NCBI GenBank assembly: GCA_050955065.1
Contig: JBPBQT010000068.1
Location: forward strand, 1-8,060
From: Robbsia sp050955065
GTDB lineage: Bacteria; Pseudomonadota; Gammaproteobacteria; Burkholderiales; Burkholderiaceae
Direction: 5' to 3'
Length of the DNA: 8,060 nucleotides
Position numbers and translations under genes: made by a program. Each line of letters begins with the position of its first letter. Within the stretch, counting starts at the first letter, position 1. Below the pieces are notes generated by a model. The model had not been told where the DNA came from. It made no database searches and worked only from the letters and a program-made list of their open reading frames with translations. Shown in pieces: positions 1 through 5,653 of this stretch.

Positions 1-873
1 CTGGCGATCGACGGCAAGTTCGTCGTCGATCACGCGCGCTTCGACCTGCCGAAAACCTCGGCGCCGCGGCTGGGCGACGACGTCGTGATCGTGCGCTCGA
101 ACGGGCAGACCGACACCGCCGCGCCGCAGAAGGTGGCGTCGGGCGTGGAGAAACCGATCGGCCCGTTCGCGCCGATCGCGAACATCGCCATCGACCTGGG
201 CCGCGATTTCCATTTCCAGGGAGCGGGCGCGGTGCTGGGCCTGACGGGTTCGCTGACCGTGCACAGCGCGCCGAACGAGGCGCTGCAGGCCGTCGGGACG
301 GTGAGCGTGACGCCGGGGTCGACGTACGAGGCGTTCGGTCGCAAGCTGGGTATCGAGACCGGCTATTTCACCTTCAACGGTCCGGTCGACAACCCGTCGA
401 TCAACCTGCTGGCGATGCGCCGCAACCAGGAGGTGGAGGCCGGCGTGCGGGTGCAGGGCACGCTGCGCGCGCCGGATGTCACGCTGGTGTCGGAGCCGAG
501 CGTGACGCAGAACGAGAAGCTGTCATGGCTGCTGTTCGGGCACGGCACCGACACCGGCCAGAATCTCGGCCAGCAGAACACGATGACCGCCGCGCTCGCG
601 CTGCTGGGCAGCGCCGGCGGCAAGACGCTGGCGCGCAGCGTCGGCCTCGACGAGTTCTCGATCGGGACCAGCGATTCGGGGCTGACCGACGCGCAGGTGA
701 TCTCGGTCGCGAAGGCGCTCAACGAGCATTTCGTGCTGGGGTACGAACAGGGGCTGCAATCGGCCGGCTATCTGTTCAAGCTCACCTGGCTGCTGTCGCG
801 GCGCTGGTCGGTGGCGGCGCAGGCGGGAACGTACAACGGCCTGTCGCTGATGTTCACGAACCGCTTCGATTGA
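1..873 (+). CDS. tamB: Translocation and assembly module protein TamB, C-terminal part (5' end outside window)
   Basis: An open frame runs from base 1 without a start codon to TGA at 871-873, giving the last 290 residues of a protein that is usually well over 1,200 residues long. It matches the TamB C-terminal domain (DUF490). The signature GRKLGIETGYFTFNGPVDNP lies at about fragment residues 113-132, the segment EKLSWLLFG at about 172-180, and the chain ends in a beta-rich tail finishing TNRFD. TamB is anchored in the inner membrane and spans the periplasm as a long beta-taco; its C terminus docks on the Omp85 protein TamA, and the pair helps assemble outer-membrane proteins and is implicated in lipid transport. 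The visible part is the TamA-proximal end. The membrane anchor and any upstream tamA lie outside the window. The stop is only 9 bp from the stop of convergent metG. No frameshift is visible. The family call is secure; the gene symbol follows from it. Confidence 0.9.
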   Translation: MAIDGKFVVDHARFDLPKTSAPRLGDDVVIVRSNGQTDTAAPQKVASGVEKPIGPFAPIANIAIDLGRDFHFQGAGAVLGLTGSLTVHSAPNEALQAVGTVSVTPGSTYEAFGRKLGIETGYFTFNGPVDNPSINLLAMRRNQEVEAGVRVQGTLRAPDVTLVSEPSVTQNEKLSWLLFGHGTDTGQNLGQQNTMTAALALLGSAGGKTLARSVGLDEFSIGTSDSGLTDAQVISVAKALNEHFVLGYEQGLQSAGYLFKLTWLLSRRWSVAAQAGTYNGLSLMFTNRFD

Positions 874-882
874 GCCACCCGC

Positions 883-3087
883 TCAGCTGATGCGCATGCC
901 CACCTGCGCGCCGCCGTGCGGTTCGAGCAGGTACAGGCCCGGCTCGGCTTTCTCGTCTTTCGCCGACGCCGCCAGCACCATCCCCTCGGAAATGCCGAAC
1001 TTCATCTTGCGCGGCGCCAGATTGGCGACCACGACCGTCAGCCGGCCGATCAGGTCCGCGGGCTGGTAGGCCGAGCGGATGCCGGAGAAGACATTGCGCA
1101 GTCGGCCCTCGCCGAGATCGAGCGAGAACTGCAGCAGCTTGGTGGACCCCTCGACTTCCCGGCAGTCGACGATCTTCGCCACGCGCAGGTCGATCTTCGC
1201 GAAGTCGTCGATGCCGATCTGGCCGTCGGTCGCGTTCGCTGCGGCGCCGCCTGCCGCCGACTTCGCGTCGGGCGTGCCGCCTGGGCCCTTGCTGCCCGCG
1301 CCCTGGCCGTTCGCCTCTTTGCCGTTCGCGTCAGCCGCCGATTTCCCGCCCGCGCCCGCCGTCGGCTTCTTCTTTTTCGCGGCGGCGTCCGCCGCGTCCG
1401 GGTCCGCCGGCGCGAGCGAATCGCGGTTTGCCGCGAGCAGCGCCTCGATGTGCCGTGCCTCGACCCGCGACGTCAGATGCTTGTACGGCGCGATCACGTT
1501 CGCGGACGACAGCGGCGTGTCGATATCGGTCCACTTCAACGGCGCCACGTCCAGCAGTGCCTCCACCGCCTGCGCCAGTTGCGGCACGACCGGCTTGAGC
1601 GCGATCGTCAGCAGGCGGAACGCTTCGAGACTGACGCTGCAGGTGGCGTGCAGCGCCGCGGCGTTCGCCGGGTCGCGTGCCTGTTCCCACGGTTTCGCGG
1701 TGTCGACATACGCGTTCACCGCGTCGGCGAACTCCATCGCCAGCCGCAGCGCCCGGCTGTATTCGCGCTGCTCGTAGTGTGCGGCGACGGTCGGCACGCC
1801 CTCGCGCAGGCGCGCGAGCAGCGGGTCCGTCATCGCGTCGTCGCGCACCTTGCCGGCGAAGCGCTTGTTCAGGAAACCGGCGGTGCGGCTGGCGATGTTC
1901 ACGTACTTGCCCACCACGTCGCTGTTCACGCGCGCGACGAAATCCTCGAGGTTCAGATCGATGTCCTCGATCGCGCTGTTGAGCTTGGCGGCGAAATAAT
2001 AGCGCAGCCATTCCGGGTTCATGCCGGTCTCGATCACGCTGTTGGCGGTGATGAAGGTGCCGCGCGACTTCGACATCTTCTTGCCGTCGACGGTCAGGAA
2101 ACCGTGCGCGAAGACGTTGGTCGGCGTGCGCAGTCCGGAGAATTCGAGCATCGCCGGCCAGAACAGCGTGTGGAAGCGCAGGATGTCCTTGCCGATGAAG
2201 TGGTACTGCTCGGTGGCGGTGTCGTGCCGGATCCAGTCGTCGAAATCGAGTCCGCGCAGTTCGCAGAAGTTCTTGAAGCTCGCGTAGTAGCCGACCGGCG
2301 CGTCCAGCCAGACGTAGAAATACTTGCCCGGCGCGTCCGGGATCTCGAAGCCGAAATAGGGCGCGTCGCGCGAGATGTCCCAGTCGCCGAGCTTGTTGTC
2401 GCCGTCCTCGCCGAGCCACTCGTTCATCTTGTTGGTGGCTTCCGGCTGCGCGAGCTTGGCCACCCAGCGCCGCAGGAACCCCTCGCAGCGCGGGTCCGAC
2501 AGACGGAAGAAGTAGTGCGTCGACGTGCGCCGTTCCGGCGTCGCGCCGGAGACGACCGAGTAGGGGTCGACCAGTTCGGTCGCCTCGTAGGTCGCGCCGC
2601 AGACCTCGCACGAGTCGCCGTACTGGTCCTTCGCGCCGCATACCGGGCAGCCGCCCTTGATGAAGCGGTCCGGCAGGAACATCTCGCGCACCGGGTCGTA
2701 CGCCTGCTCGACGTCGCGCGCCTCGATCAGGCCGGCATCGCGCAGCGCCAGGTAGATGCGGTCCGCCAGCAGCTTGTTCTCCGGCGAATCGGTGGTGTAG
2801 TAGTGGTCGAACGAAATGCCGAAGCTGTCGAAGTCGCGCTTGTGCTCGCCCCAGACGCGGTCGATCAGCTGCTTGGGCGTGATGCCTTCCTTCTCCGCGC
2901 TCAGCATGATCGGCGTGCCGTGGGTGTCGTCCGCGCCGACGTAATAGACCTCGTGGCCGTGCATGCGCAGCGTGCGCACCCAGATGTCGGTCTGGACGTA
3001 TTCGACCAGATGACCGATATGGATCTGGCCGTTGGCGTAGGGCAGGGCGGAAGTGACGAGGATTCGTCGCGGAGCGATGGCGGACAT
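883..3087 (-). CDS. metG: Methionyl-tRNA synthetase (methionine--tRNA ligase)
   Basis: This 734-residue cytoplasmic class I aminoacyl-tRNA synthetase charges tRNA-Met with methionine using ATP, for both initiation and elongation. The nucleotide-binding HIGH motif is at residues 23-26 and KMSKS at 337-341. A zinc knuckle of the four-cysteine type has C147, C150, C160 and C163. The catalytic core and anticodon-binding helical domain run to about residue 550. A low-complexity Ala/Lys/Gly linker follows (about 558-623). The last 110 residues are an EMAP/Trbp111-like OB-fold tRNA-binding and dimerisation domain (FAKIDLRVAKIV near 629-640). E. coli MetG is about 677 residues; most of the extra length is the linker. 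The ATG at 3085-3087 is chosen because it gives the expected N terminus just before the ALPYANG segment; the ribosome site is weak (GAAG 9 nt upstream). The gene appears monocistronic, with a -10-like TAGAAT about 34 nt upstream. Confidence 0.98.
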   Translation of the reverse strand: MSAIAPRRILVTSALPYANGQIHIGHLVEYVQTDIWVRTLRMHGHEVYYVGADDTHGTPIMLSAEKEGITPKQLIDRVWGEHKRDFDSFGISFDHYYTTDSPENKLLADRIYLALRDAGLIEARDVEQAYDPVREMFLPDRFIKGGCPVCGAKDQYGDSCEVCGATYEATELVDPYSVVSGATPERRTSTHYFFRLSDPRCEGFLRRWVAKLAQPEATNKMNEWLGEDGDNKLGDWDISRDAPYFGFEIPDAPGKYFYVWLDAPVGYYASFKNFCELRGLDFDDWIRHDTATEQYHFIGKDILRFHTLFWPAMLEFSGLRTPTNVFAHGFLTVDGKKMSKSRGTFITANSVIETGMNPEWLRYYFAAKLNSAIEDIDLNLEDFVARVNSDVVGKYVNIASRTAGFLNKRFAGKVRDDAMTDPLLARLREGVPTVAAHYEQREYSRALRLAMEFADAVNAYVDTAKPWEQARDPANAAALHATCSVSLEAFRLLTIALKPVVPQLAQAVEALLDVAPLKWTDIDTPLSSANVIAPYKHLTSRVEARHIEALLAANRDSLAPADPDAADAAAKKKKPTAGAGGKSAADANGKEANGQGAGSKGPGGTPDAKSAAGGAAANATDGQIGIDDFAKIDLRVAKIVDCREVEGSTKLLQFSLDLGEGRLRNVFSGIRSAYQPADLIGRLTVVVANLAPRKMKFGISEGMVLAASAKDEKAEPGLYLLEPHGGAQVGMRIS
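1219..1422 (-). other. Low-complexity linker inside metG
   Basis: Codons for about residues 556-623 of MetG encode a segment made almost entirely of Ala, Lys, Gly, Asp and Asn, including a run of four lysines (571-574). It joins the anticodon-binding domain to the C-terminal tRNA-binding OB fold and is expected to be disordered. The lysine patch may contact tRNA, which is inference. Such linkers are known between these two MetG domains and vary in length; this one accounts for most of the size difference from the enterobacterial enzyme. Confidence 0.75.
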
Positions 3088-3120
3088 GGGGCGCGTCTTC
3101 GGGTGGGTGCGGAATCCCCG

Positions 3121-3126
3121 ATTCTA
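3121..3126 (-). promoter_or_regulatory. Possible -10 element for metG
   Basis: Read on the minus strand this is TAGAAT, matching the sigma-70 consensus at five of six bases, about 34 nt upstream of the metG ATG. It would give a leader of roughly 27 nt. No good -35 hexamer lies 16-18 bp upstream; that stretch is GC-rich. The same hexamer occurs upstream of dcd in this window, which supports it modestly. Confidence 0.35.
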
Positions 3127-3157
3127 ACAGCGCGCGCCGGCGCGCCGGTCGCCGCAT

Positions 3158-3185
3158 GGGCCGGCCGCCCCGCAGGCGGCGGCCC
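3158..3185. repeat. GC-rich inverted repeat upstream of metG
   Basis: GGGCC (3158-3162) pairs with GGCCC (3181-3185), and GCCGCC (3164-3169) pairs with GGCGGC (3175-3180), around the loop CCGCA with one bulged G at 3163. This is an 11-bp stem. No T-run follows on either strand, so it is not a standard intrinsic terminator. It lies between the leftward terminator and the metG -10 candidate. It may be a structural or repetitive element, or just a product of very high G+C. Confidence 0.4.
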
Positions 3186-3217
3186 GCGCCGGGGGGGCGG
3201 GCACGGTCGGGCAGCGC

Positions 3218-3242
3218 AAAAAAAACCGGGGCAGGGCCCCGG
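3218..3242 (-). terminator. Intrinsic (rho-independent) terminator for the OmpA-like lipoprotein gene
   Basis: Reading leftward, a perfect 7-bp stem CCGGGGC / GCCCCGG (3236-3242 with 3226-3232) closes a three-base loop and is followed directly by eight T residues (the A-run 3218-3225 on the plus strand). This is a textbook intrinsic terminator. The only leftward gene upstream of it is the OmpA-like lipoprotein, whose stop is at 3464-3466, so it most likely ends that transcript and insulates metG from read-through. No second T-run flanks the other side, so it works in one direction only. Confidence 0.88.
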
Positions 3243-3331
3243 AGCAACAACGACAAGAGGAGAATGGCACGGCGGCGGTCAGGCACCGCCACCCGCCATG
3301 AAGACTGACAGCGGAAACCGGACGGAGTTCG

Positions 3332-3349
3332 AAAATTTCTCTAAATTTT
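3332..3349. repeat. AT-rich inverted repeat in the patch downstream of the OmpA-like gene
   Basis: AAAATTT (3332-3338) and AAATTTT (3343-3349) are perfect inverted copies around CTCT. A related imperfect dyad, TTTC-TG-GAAA, sits inside 3383-3398, about 50 bp away. The pair could be DNA-level binding sites or AU-rich RNA hairpins in the 3' untranslated region. I do not recognise either as a known operator. Confidence 0.4.
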
Positions 3350-3420
3350 TCGTTTCGTCCGATAACGCGCTGTTCCTGTAGGATTTTCTGGAAATTTTGG
3401 GTAAGAAATCATCCGGAAAT

Positions 3421-3459
3421 AAACCGTCTCGCCGGTCCTTGCCGGCCTTCTGCCGGTTT
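3421..3459 (-). other. Possible branched stem-loop just after the OmpA-like stop codon
   Basis: AAACCG (3421-3426) can pair with CGGTTT (3454-3459), enclosing GCCGG (3431-3435) pairing with CCGGC (3442-3446). In the leftward mRNA this structure starts 4 nt after the stop codon and is followed by TATTT, too weak a U-tract for a strong terminator. It may stabilise the 3' end or act as a leaky first terminator. Based only on visual pairing. Confidence 0.3.
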
Positions 3460-3463
3460 CGCC

Positions 3464-4120
3464 CTACTGGCCGGGCTGGCTCAGCGCGCGCAGATAGATT
3501 TCGACGCGACGGTTCTGCGAGCGGCCCAGTTCGGTCGAGTTGTCGGCGATCGGCTGGGTCTGGCCGCGTCCTTCCGCCGCGAGGCGCGTGGTCACCACCC
3601 CGTGCTGGGCAAGGTAGCCGGCGACGCTCTGCGCGCGGTTCTGCGACAGCGTCTGGTTGTAGGCCGGGCTGCCGGTGCTGTCGGTGTGTCCCACCACCTG
3701 CGCGACGAGTTCCGGATGCTGCGTCAGGGTCTGCGCGACCTGGTCGAGCACCGGCGCGAACGACGGCTTGATGCCGTAGCTGTTCGTGTCGAAGGAGATC
3801 GCGCTCGGAATGTTCACCTTCAGCGAGCCATCCTGCTGCTCGGTGACCTGCGTGCCGGTGCCCGCGCTCGCGCCGGACAGGCGTTGCTTGATGGCGCCCC
3901 AGTTGTAGCCGGTGATGCCGCCCGCGGCCGCGCCCAGCGTGCCGCCGACGATCGCGCCGGTGCGGTTGCCGAGGAGCGCGCCGATGCCGGCGCCGGCGGC
4001 CGCGCCCAGGCCCGTCCCCACGGCGGTGTTGCCCTGCTGCGGGTTGGGATTGGCGCAACCGGCGAGCACGCTCAGGGCGAGGGTCAGCGATGCGATCTGG
4101 ACGGTGGTTCTGCGTTTCAT
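3464..4120 (-). CDS. OmpA-family lipoprotein with glycine-zipper and peptidoglycan-binding domains
   Basis: A 218-residue envelope protein. The N terminus MKRRTT, a hydrophobic segment and the lipobox L19-A20-G21-C22 mark a lipoprotein, with C22 as the acylated residue; A23 at +2 favours the outer membrane. Residues 34-71 are very rich in Gly and Ala (GLGAAAGAGIGALLGN and similar) and fit a glycine-zipper segment that can associate with membrane. Residues about 105-213 form an OmpA C-terminal-like peptidoglycan-binding domain with SFDTNSYGIKPSF, GHTDSTGSPAYN and NRRVEIYL. D147 and R162 sit in the positions and 15-residue spacing of the family's diaminopimelate-binding Asp and Arg. The likely role is tethering outer membrane to cell wall, in the Pal/YiaD-like style. 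The ATG at 4118-4120 is chosen over an in-frame upstream start (4354) because it opens the signal peptide and has AGAGG 5 nt before it. The gene is monocistronic, divergent from apbC, with a terminator about 220 nt downstream. Confidence 0.93.
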   Translation of the reverse strand: MKRRTTVQIASLTLALSVLAGCANPNPQQGNTAVGTGLGAAAGAGIGALLGNRTGAIVGGTLGAAAGGITGYNWGAIKQRLSGASAGTGTQVTEQQDGSLKVNIPSAISFDTNSYGIKPSFAPVLDQVAQTLTQHPELVAQVVGHTDSTGSPAYNQTLSQNRAQSVAGYLAQHGVVTTRLAAEGRGQTQPIADNSTELGRSQNRRVEIYLRALSQPGQ

Positions 4121-4125
4121 GAATG

Positions 4126-4130
4126 CCTCT
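4126..4130 (-). promoter_or_regulatory. Ribosome binding site fixing the OmpA-like start
   Basis: AGAGG on the minus strand, 5 nt before the ATG at 4118-4120. It supports starting at the signal peptide rather than at the in-frame upstream codon near 4354, which would add about 78 Arg-rich residues ahead of a clear lipoprotein signal. Confidence 0.7.
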
Positions 4131-4274
4131 GTTCTCTGAGTCGGGATGGATTCCAGGCCGTATCCTCCCGGTGCGCGACGACGACGCGAGCGGGGAAGAC
4201 GTCGACCTACTACAATTGCGGCGATCGCCTTCTTCGTTGCAACCGGCGCTTGCCGTCCGGACCGGGACCGCCGC

Positions 4275-4304
4275 TTGCCGGCATTTCTCCGTCGGCGTGA
4301 TAAT
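4275..4304 (+). promoter_or_regulatory. Candidate sigma-70 promoter for apbC
   Basis: TTGCCG (4275-4280, four of six to TTGACA), an 18-bp spacer, then GATAAT (4299-4304, five of six to TATAAT). Transcription would start near 4311 and leave a leader of about 145 nt before apbC. Identified by eye; the -10 is the stronger half. Confidence 0.35.
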
Positions 4305-4324
4305 GAGCGCGTTCGGGATGTCAC
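4297..4324 (-). promoter_or_regulatory. Candidate promoter for the OmpA-like lipoprotein gene
   Basis: On the minus strand GTGACA (plus coordinates 4319-4324, five of six to TTGACA), a 16-bp spacer, then TATCAC (4297-4302, four of six). The start would be near 4290, giving a leader of about 170 nt. It overlaps the candidate apbC promoter on the other strand. Weak evidence; visual match only. Confidence 0.25.
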
Positions 4325-4442
4325 GTCGGGGACGCCGCATTCAGGATGCGTCATGCGCGCCGAGTTGGCAACGGGCCGACGGCGGATGGGTCACCACAGC
4401 AACACAATCCTGCTCATTTCGGGCGGCGTTTTCGCTGCCGCT

Positions 4443-4446
4443 GGAG
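4443..4446 (+). promoter_or_regulatory. Ribosome binding site of apbC
   Basis: GGAG lies 6 nt before the ATG at 4453 and 9 nt before the ATG at 4456. Both spacings are workable, so the site marks the start region but cannot separate two adjacent ATG codons. Confidence 0.55.
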
Positions 4447-4455
4447 TTTCACATG

Positions 4456-5547
4456 ATGTCGAAAGAACAGATCGACGCGGCGGTACGCGCGGTGGTCGAC
4501 CCGAATACGGGCCACAGCCTGCAAACCGGCCGCGCCGTGAAGAGCGTCGTGGTCGAGGACGCACGCATCGCCGTGACGATCGAACTCGGCTACCCCGCGC
4601 GCAGCCAGTTCGCGATGATCCGCGAGCGCGTCGTGGCGGCGGTGCGCGCGGTCGCGGGCGTCGACGCGGCCACGACGCTCGAGGTCGAGGTGGGGCAACG
4701 CATCGTGCCGCACGCGGTGCAGCGCGGCGTGAAGCTGATGCCCAACGTGAAGAACATCGTGGCGGTGGCGTCCGGCAAGGGCGGCGTGGGCAAGAGCACC
4801 ACGGCGGTCAACCTGGCGCTGGCGCTGGCGGCCGAGGGCGCGTCGGTCGGCATCCTGGACGCCGACATCTACGGCCCGTCGCAACCGATGCTGCTGGGCA
4901 TCAGCGGGCGGCCCGAGTCGCACGACGACAAGTCGATGGAGCCGCTGGTCGGGCTGGGGCTGCAGGCGAATTCGATCGGCTTTCTGATCGAACCGGACAA
5001 CCCGATGGTCTGGCGCGGCCCGATGGTGTCGTCGGCGCTCGACCAGCTGCTCAACCAGACCAACTGGCGCGAGCTCGACTACCTGATCGTCGACATGCCG
5101 CCGGGCACCGGCGACATCCAGCTCACGCTGTCGCAGAAGGTGCCGGTCACGGGCGCGGTGATCATCACCACGCCGCAGGACCTCGCGCTGCTGGATGCGC
5201 GCAAGGGCCTGAAGATGTTCGAGAAGGTCGGCATCCCGATCCTCGGCATCGTCGAGAACATGAGCACGCACATCTGTTCGAACTGCGGGCATGCCGAGGC
5301 GATCTTCGGCGCCGGCGGGGCGGAGAAGATGTGCGCGGATTTCAAGGTCGATTTCCTGGGCGCGCTGCCGCTGGACATGGCGATCCGGCAGCAGGCGGAC
5401 GCGGGGCGTCCGACCGTGGCCGCCGACCCGGACAGCCCGGTCGCCGAGATCTACCGCTCGATCGCGCGCAAGGTGGCGATCCGCATCGCCGAGAAGGCCC
5501 GCGACATGACGTCGAAATTTCCGTCGATCGTCGTCCAGAACACCTGA
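4456..5547 (+). CDS. apbC: Iron-sulfur cluster carrier protein ApbC/Mrp (P-loop ATPase)
   Basis: A 363-residue cytoplasmic P-loop ATPase of the Mrp/NBP35 group, which binds a [4Fe-4S] cluster at its dimer interface and passes it to apo-proteins. Residues 4-85 are the MIP18-like (DUF59, FeS_assembly_P) domain. The deviant Walker A SGKGGVGKST is at 106-115, the second Asp-containing motif DADIYGPS at 135-142, and Walker B with the switch region DYLIVDMPPGTGD at 208-220. The cluster-binding CxxC is C274-S-N-C277. All expected motifs are intact and the length is normal for the family. Two ATGs are adjacent at 4453 and 4456; I take the second because relatives start M-S, but 4453 adds only one Met. 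GGAG at 4443-4446 serves either. The open frame continues upstream without homology. The next gene starts 106 bp downstream; a GC-rich palindrome at 5558-5571 follows the stop. Confidence 0.96.
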   Translation: MSKEQIDAAVRAVVDPNTGHSLQTGRAVKSVVVEDARIAVTIELGYPARSQFAMIRERVVAAVRAVAGVDAATTLEVEVGQRIVPHAVQRGVKLMPNVKNIVAVASGKGGVGKSTTAVNLALALAAEGASVGILDADIYGPSQPMLLGISGRPESHDDKSMEPLVGLGLQANSIGFLIEPDNPMVWRGPMVSSALDQLLNQTNWRELDYLIVDMPPGTGDIQLTLSQKVPVTGAVIITTPQDLALLDARKGLKMFEKVGIPILGIVENMSTHICSNCGHAEAIFGAGGAEKMCADFKVDFLGALPLDMAIRQQADAGRPTVAADPDSPVAEIYRSIARKVAIRIAEKARDMTSKFPSIVVQNT

Positions 5548-5557
5548 TCGGGCCGGA

Positions 5558-5571
5558 CCCGGCATGCCGGG
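5558..5571. repeat. Perfect 14-bp palindrome after apbC
   Basis: CCCGGCATGCCGGG is a perfect palindrome starting 11 bp after the apbC stop. As RNA it folds to a 5-bp GC stem with a CATG loop, but no T-run follows, so it is at best a weak or Rho-assisted terminator or a 3'-end stabiliser. The surrounding DNA is extremely GC-rich, so chance is possible. Confidence 0.35.
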
Positions 5572-5606
5572 CGGGCGGCGAGGGGGCCGGCGGCGGCAGG
5601 CCGGAG

Positions 5607-5612
5607 TATGAT
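5607..5612 (+). promoter_or_regulatory. Possible -10 element for the SodC-like lipoprotein gene
   Basis: TATGAT matches the sigma-70 -10 consensus at five of six bases, about 41 nt before the ATG at 5654. It stands out as AT-rich in a very GC-rich gap. No recognisable -35 lies upstream, so confidence is low; read-through from apbC is the alternative. Confidence 0.25.
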
Positions 5613-5653
5613 GGGCGCAATTCGCCGCGCCACGCGCTCTGGGAGGGAGCTGT

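Larger units (their letters stand above)
3088..3463. other. Intergenic region between metG and the OmpA-like lipoprotein gene
   Basis: This 376-bp stretch has no convincing gene. From the metG side it holds the putative metG -10 (3121-3126), a very GC-rich block with a hairpin (3158-3185), a leftward intrinsic terminator (3218-3242), then about 220 bp that would form the 3' untranslated region of the leftward OmpA-like gene. Part of that, 3331-3420, is about 63% A+T by my count, in sharp contrast with the GC-rich genes on both sides. Short open frames exist (27 codons from ATG 3298 on +, 23 codons from ATG 3412 on -) but neither has a usable ribosome site. Confidence 0.7.
4121..4455. other. 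Divergent intergenic region between the OmpA-like gene and apbC
   Basis: These 335 bp separate two divergent genes and should carry both promoters. The best candidates overlap around 4275-4324 (listed separately). Other possible signals are TACAAT at 4211-4216 (+), a fair -10 lacking a -35, and a short dyad CGCAT-TCAGG-ATGCG at 4336-4350. The apbC frame stays open across most of this region, but the residues read there are Arg/Ser-rich with no homology I recognise and precede the normal family start, so I treat it as untranslated. I recognise no riboswitch. Confidence 0.6.

Noticed and set aside
1331..3292. A 653-codon minus-strand frame overlapping metG.
   Set aside because: It is an off-frame reading of metG, Arg- and Ala-rich without domains. 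metG itself has all its motifs in the other frame.
916..3381. An 821-codon open frame on the plus strand, antisense to metG.
   Set aside because: It lies almost wholly opposite the intact metG. Its translation is Arg/Val/Asp-rich with no recognisable domain, as expected from the complement of G/C-ending codons.
3298..3381. Possible 27-codon gene starting MKTDSGN on the plus strand.
   Set aside because: No ribosome site precedes the ATG, the frame is only the open tail of the antisense metG frame, and the length is within chance.
3341..3412. Possible 23-codon minus-strand gene in the AT-rich patch.
   Set aside because: No Shine-Dalgarno sequence and no recognisable features; too short to separate from chance.
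3279..4340. A 353-codon minus-strand frame across the OmpA-like gene and its downstream region.
   Set aside because: It is out of frame with the clear lipoprotein and is Arg-rich without domains; it only happens to stay open through the AT-rich patch.
4121..4354. N-terminal extension of the OmpA-like protein from an upstream in-frame start.
   Set aside because: The extra residues are Arg-rich and would precede an intact lipoprotein signal peptide that has its own ribosome site and ATG at 4118-4120.
4123..4455. N-terminal extension of ApbC from base 4123.
   Set aside because: ApbC proteins begin with the MIP18-like domain, which starts at 4456; the upstream translation shows no homology, and GGAG lies just before 4453/4456.
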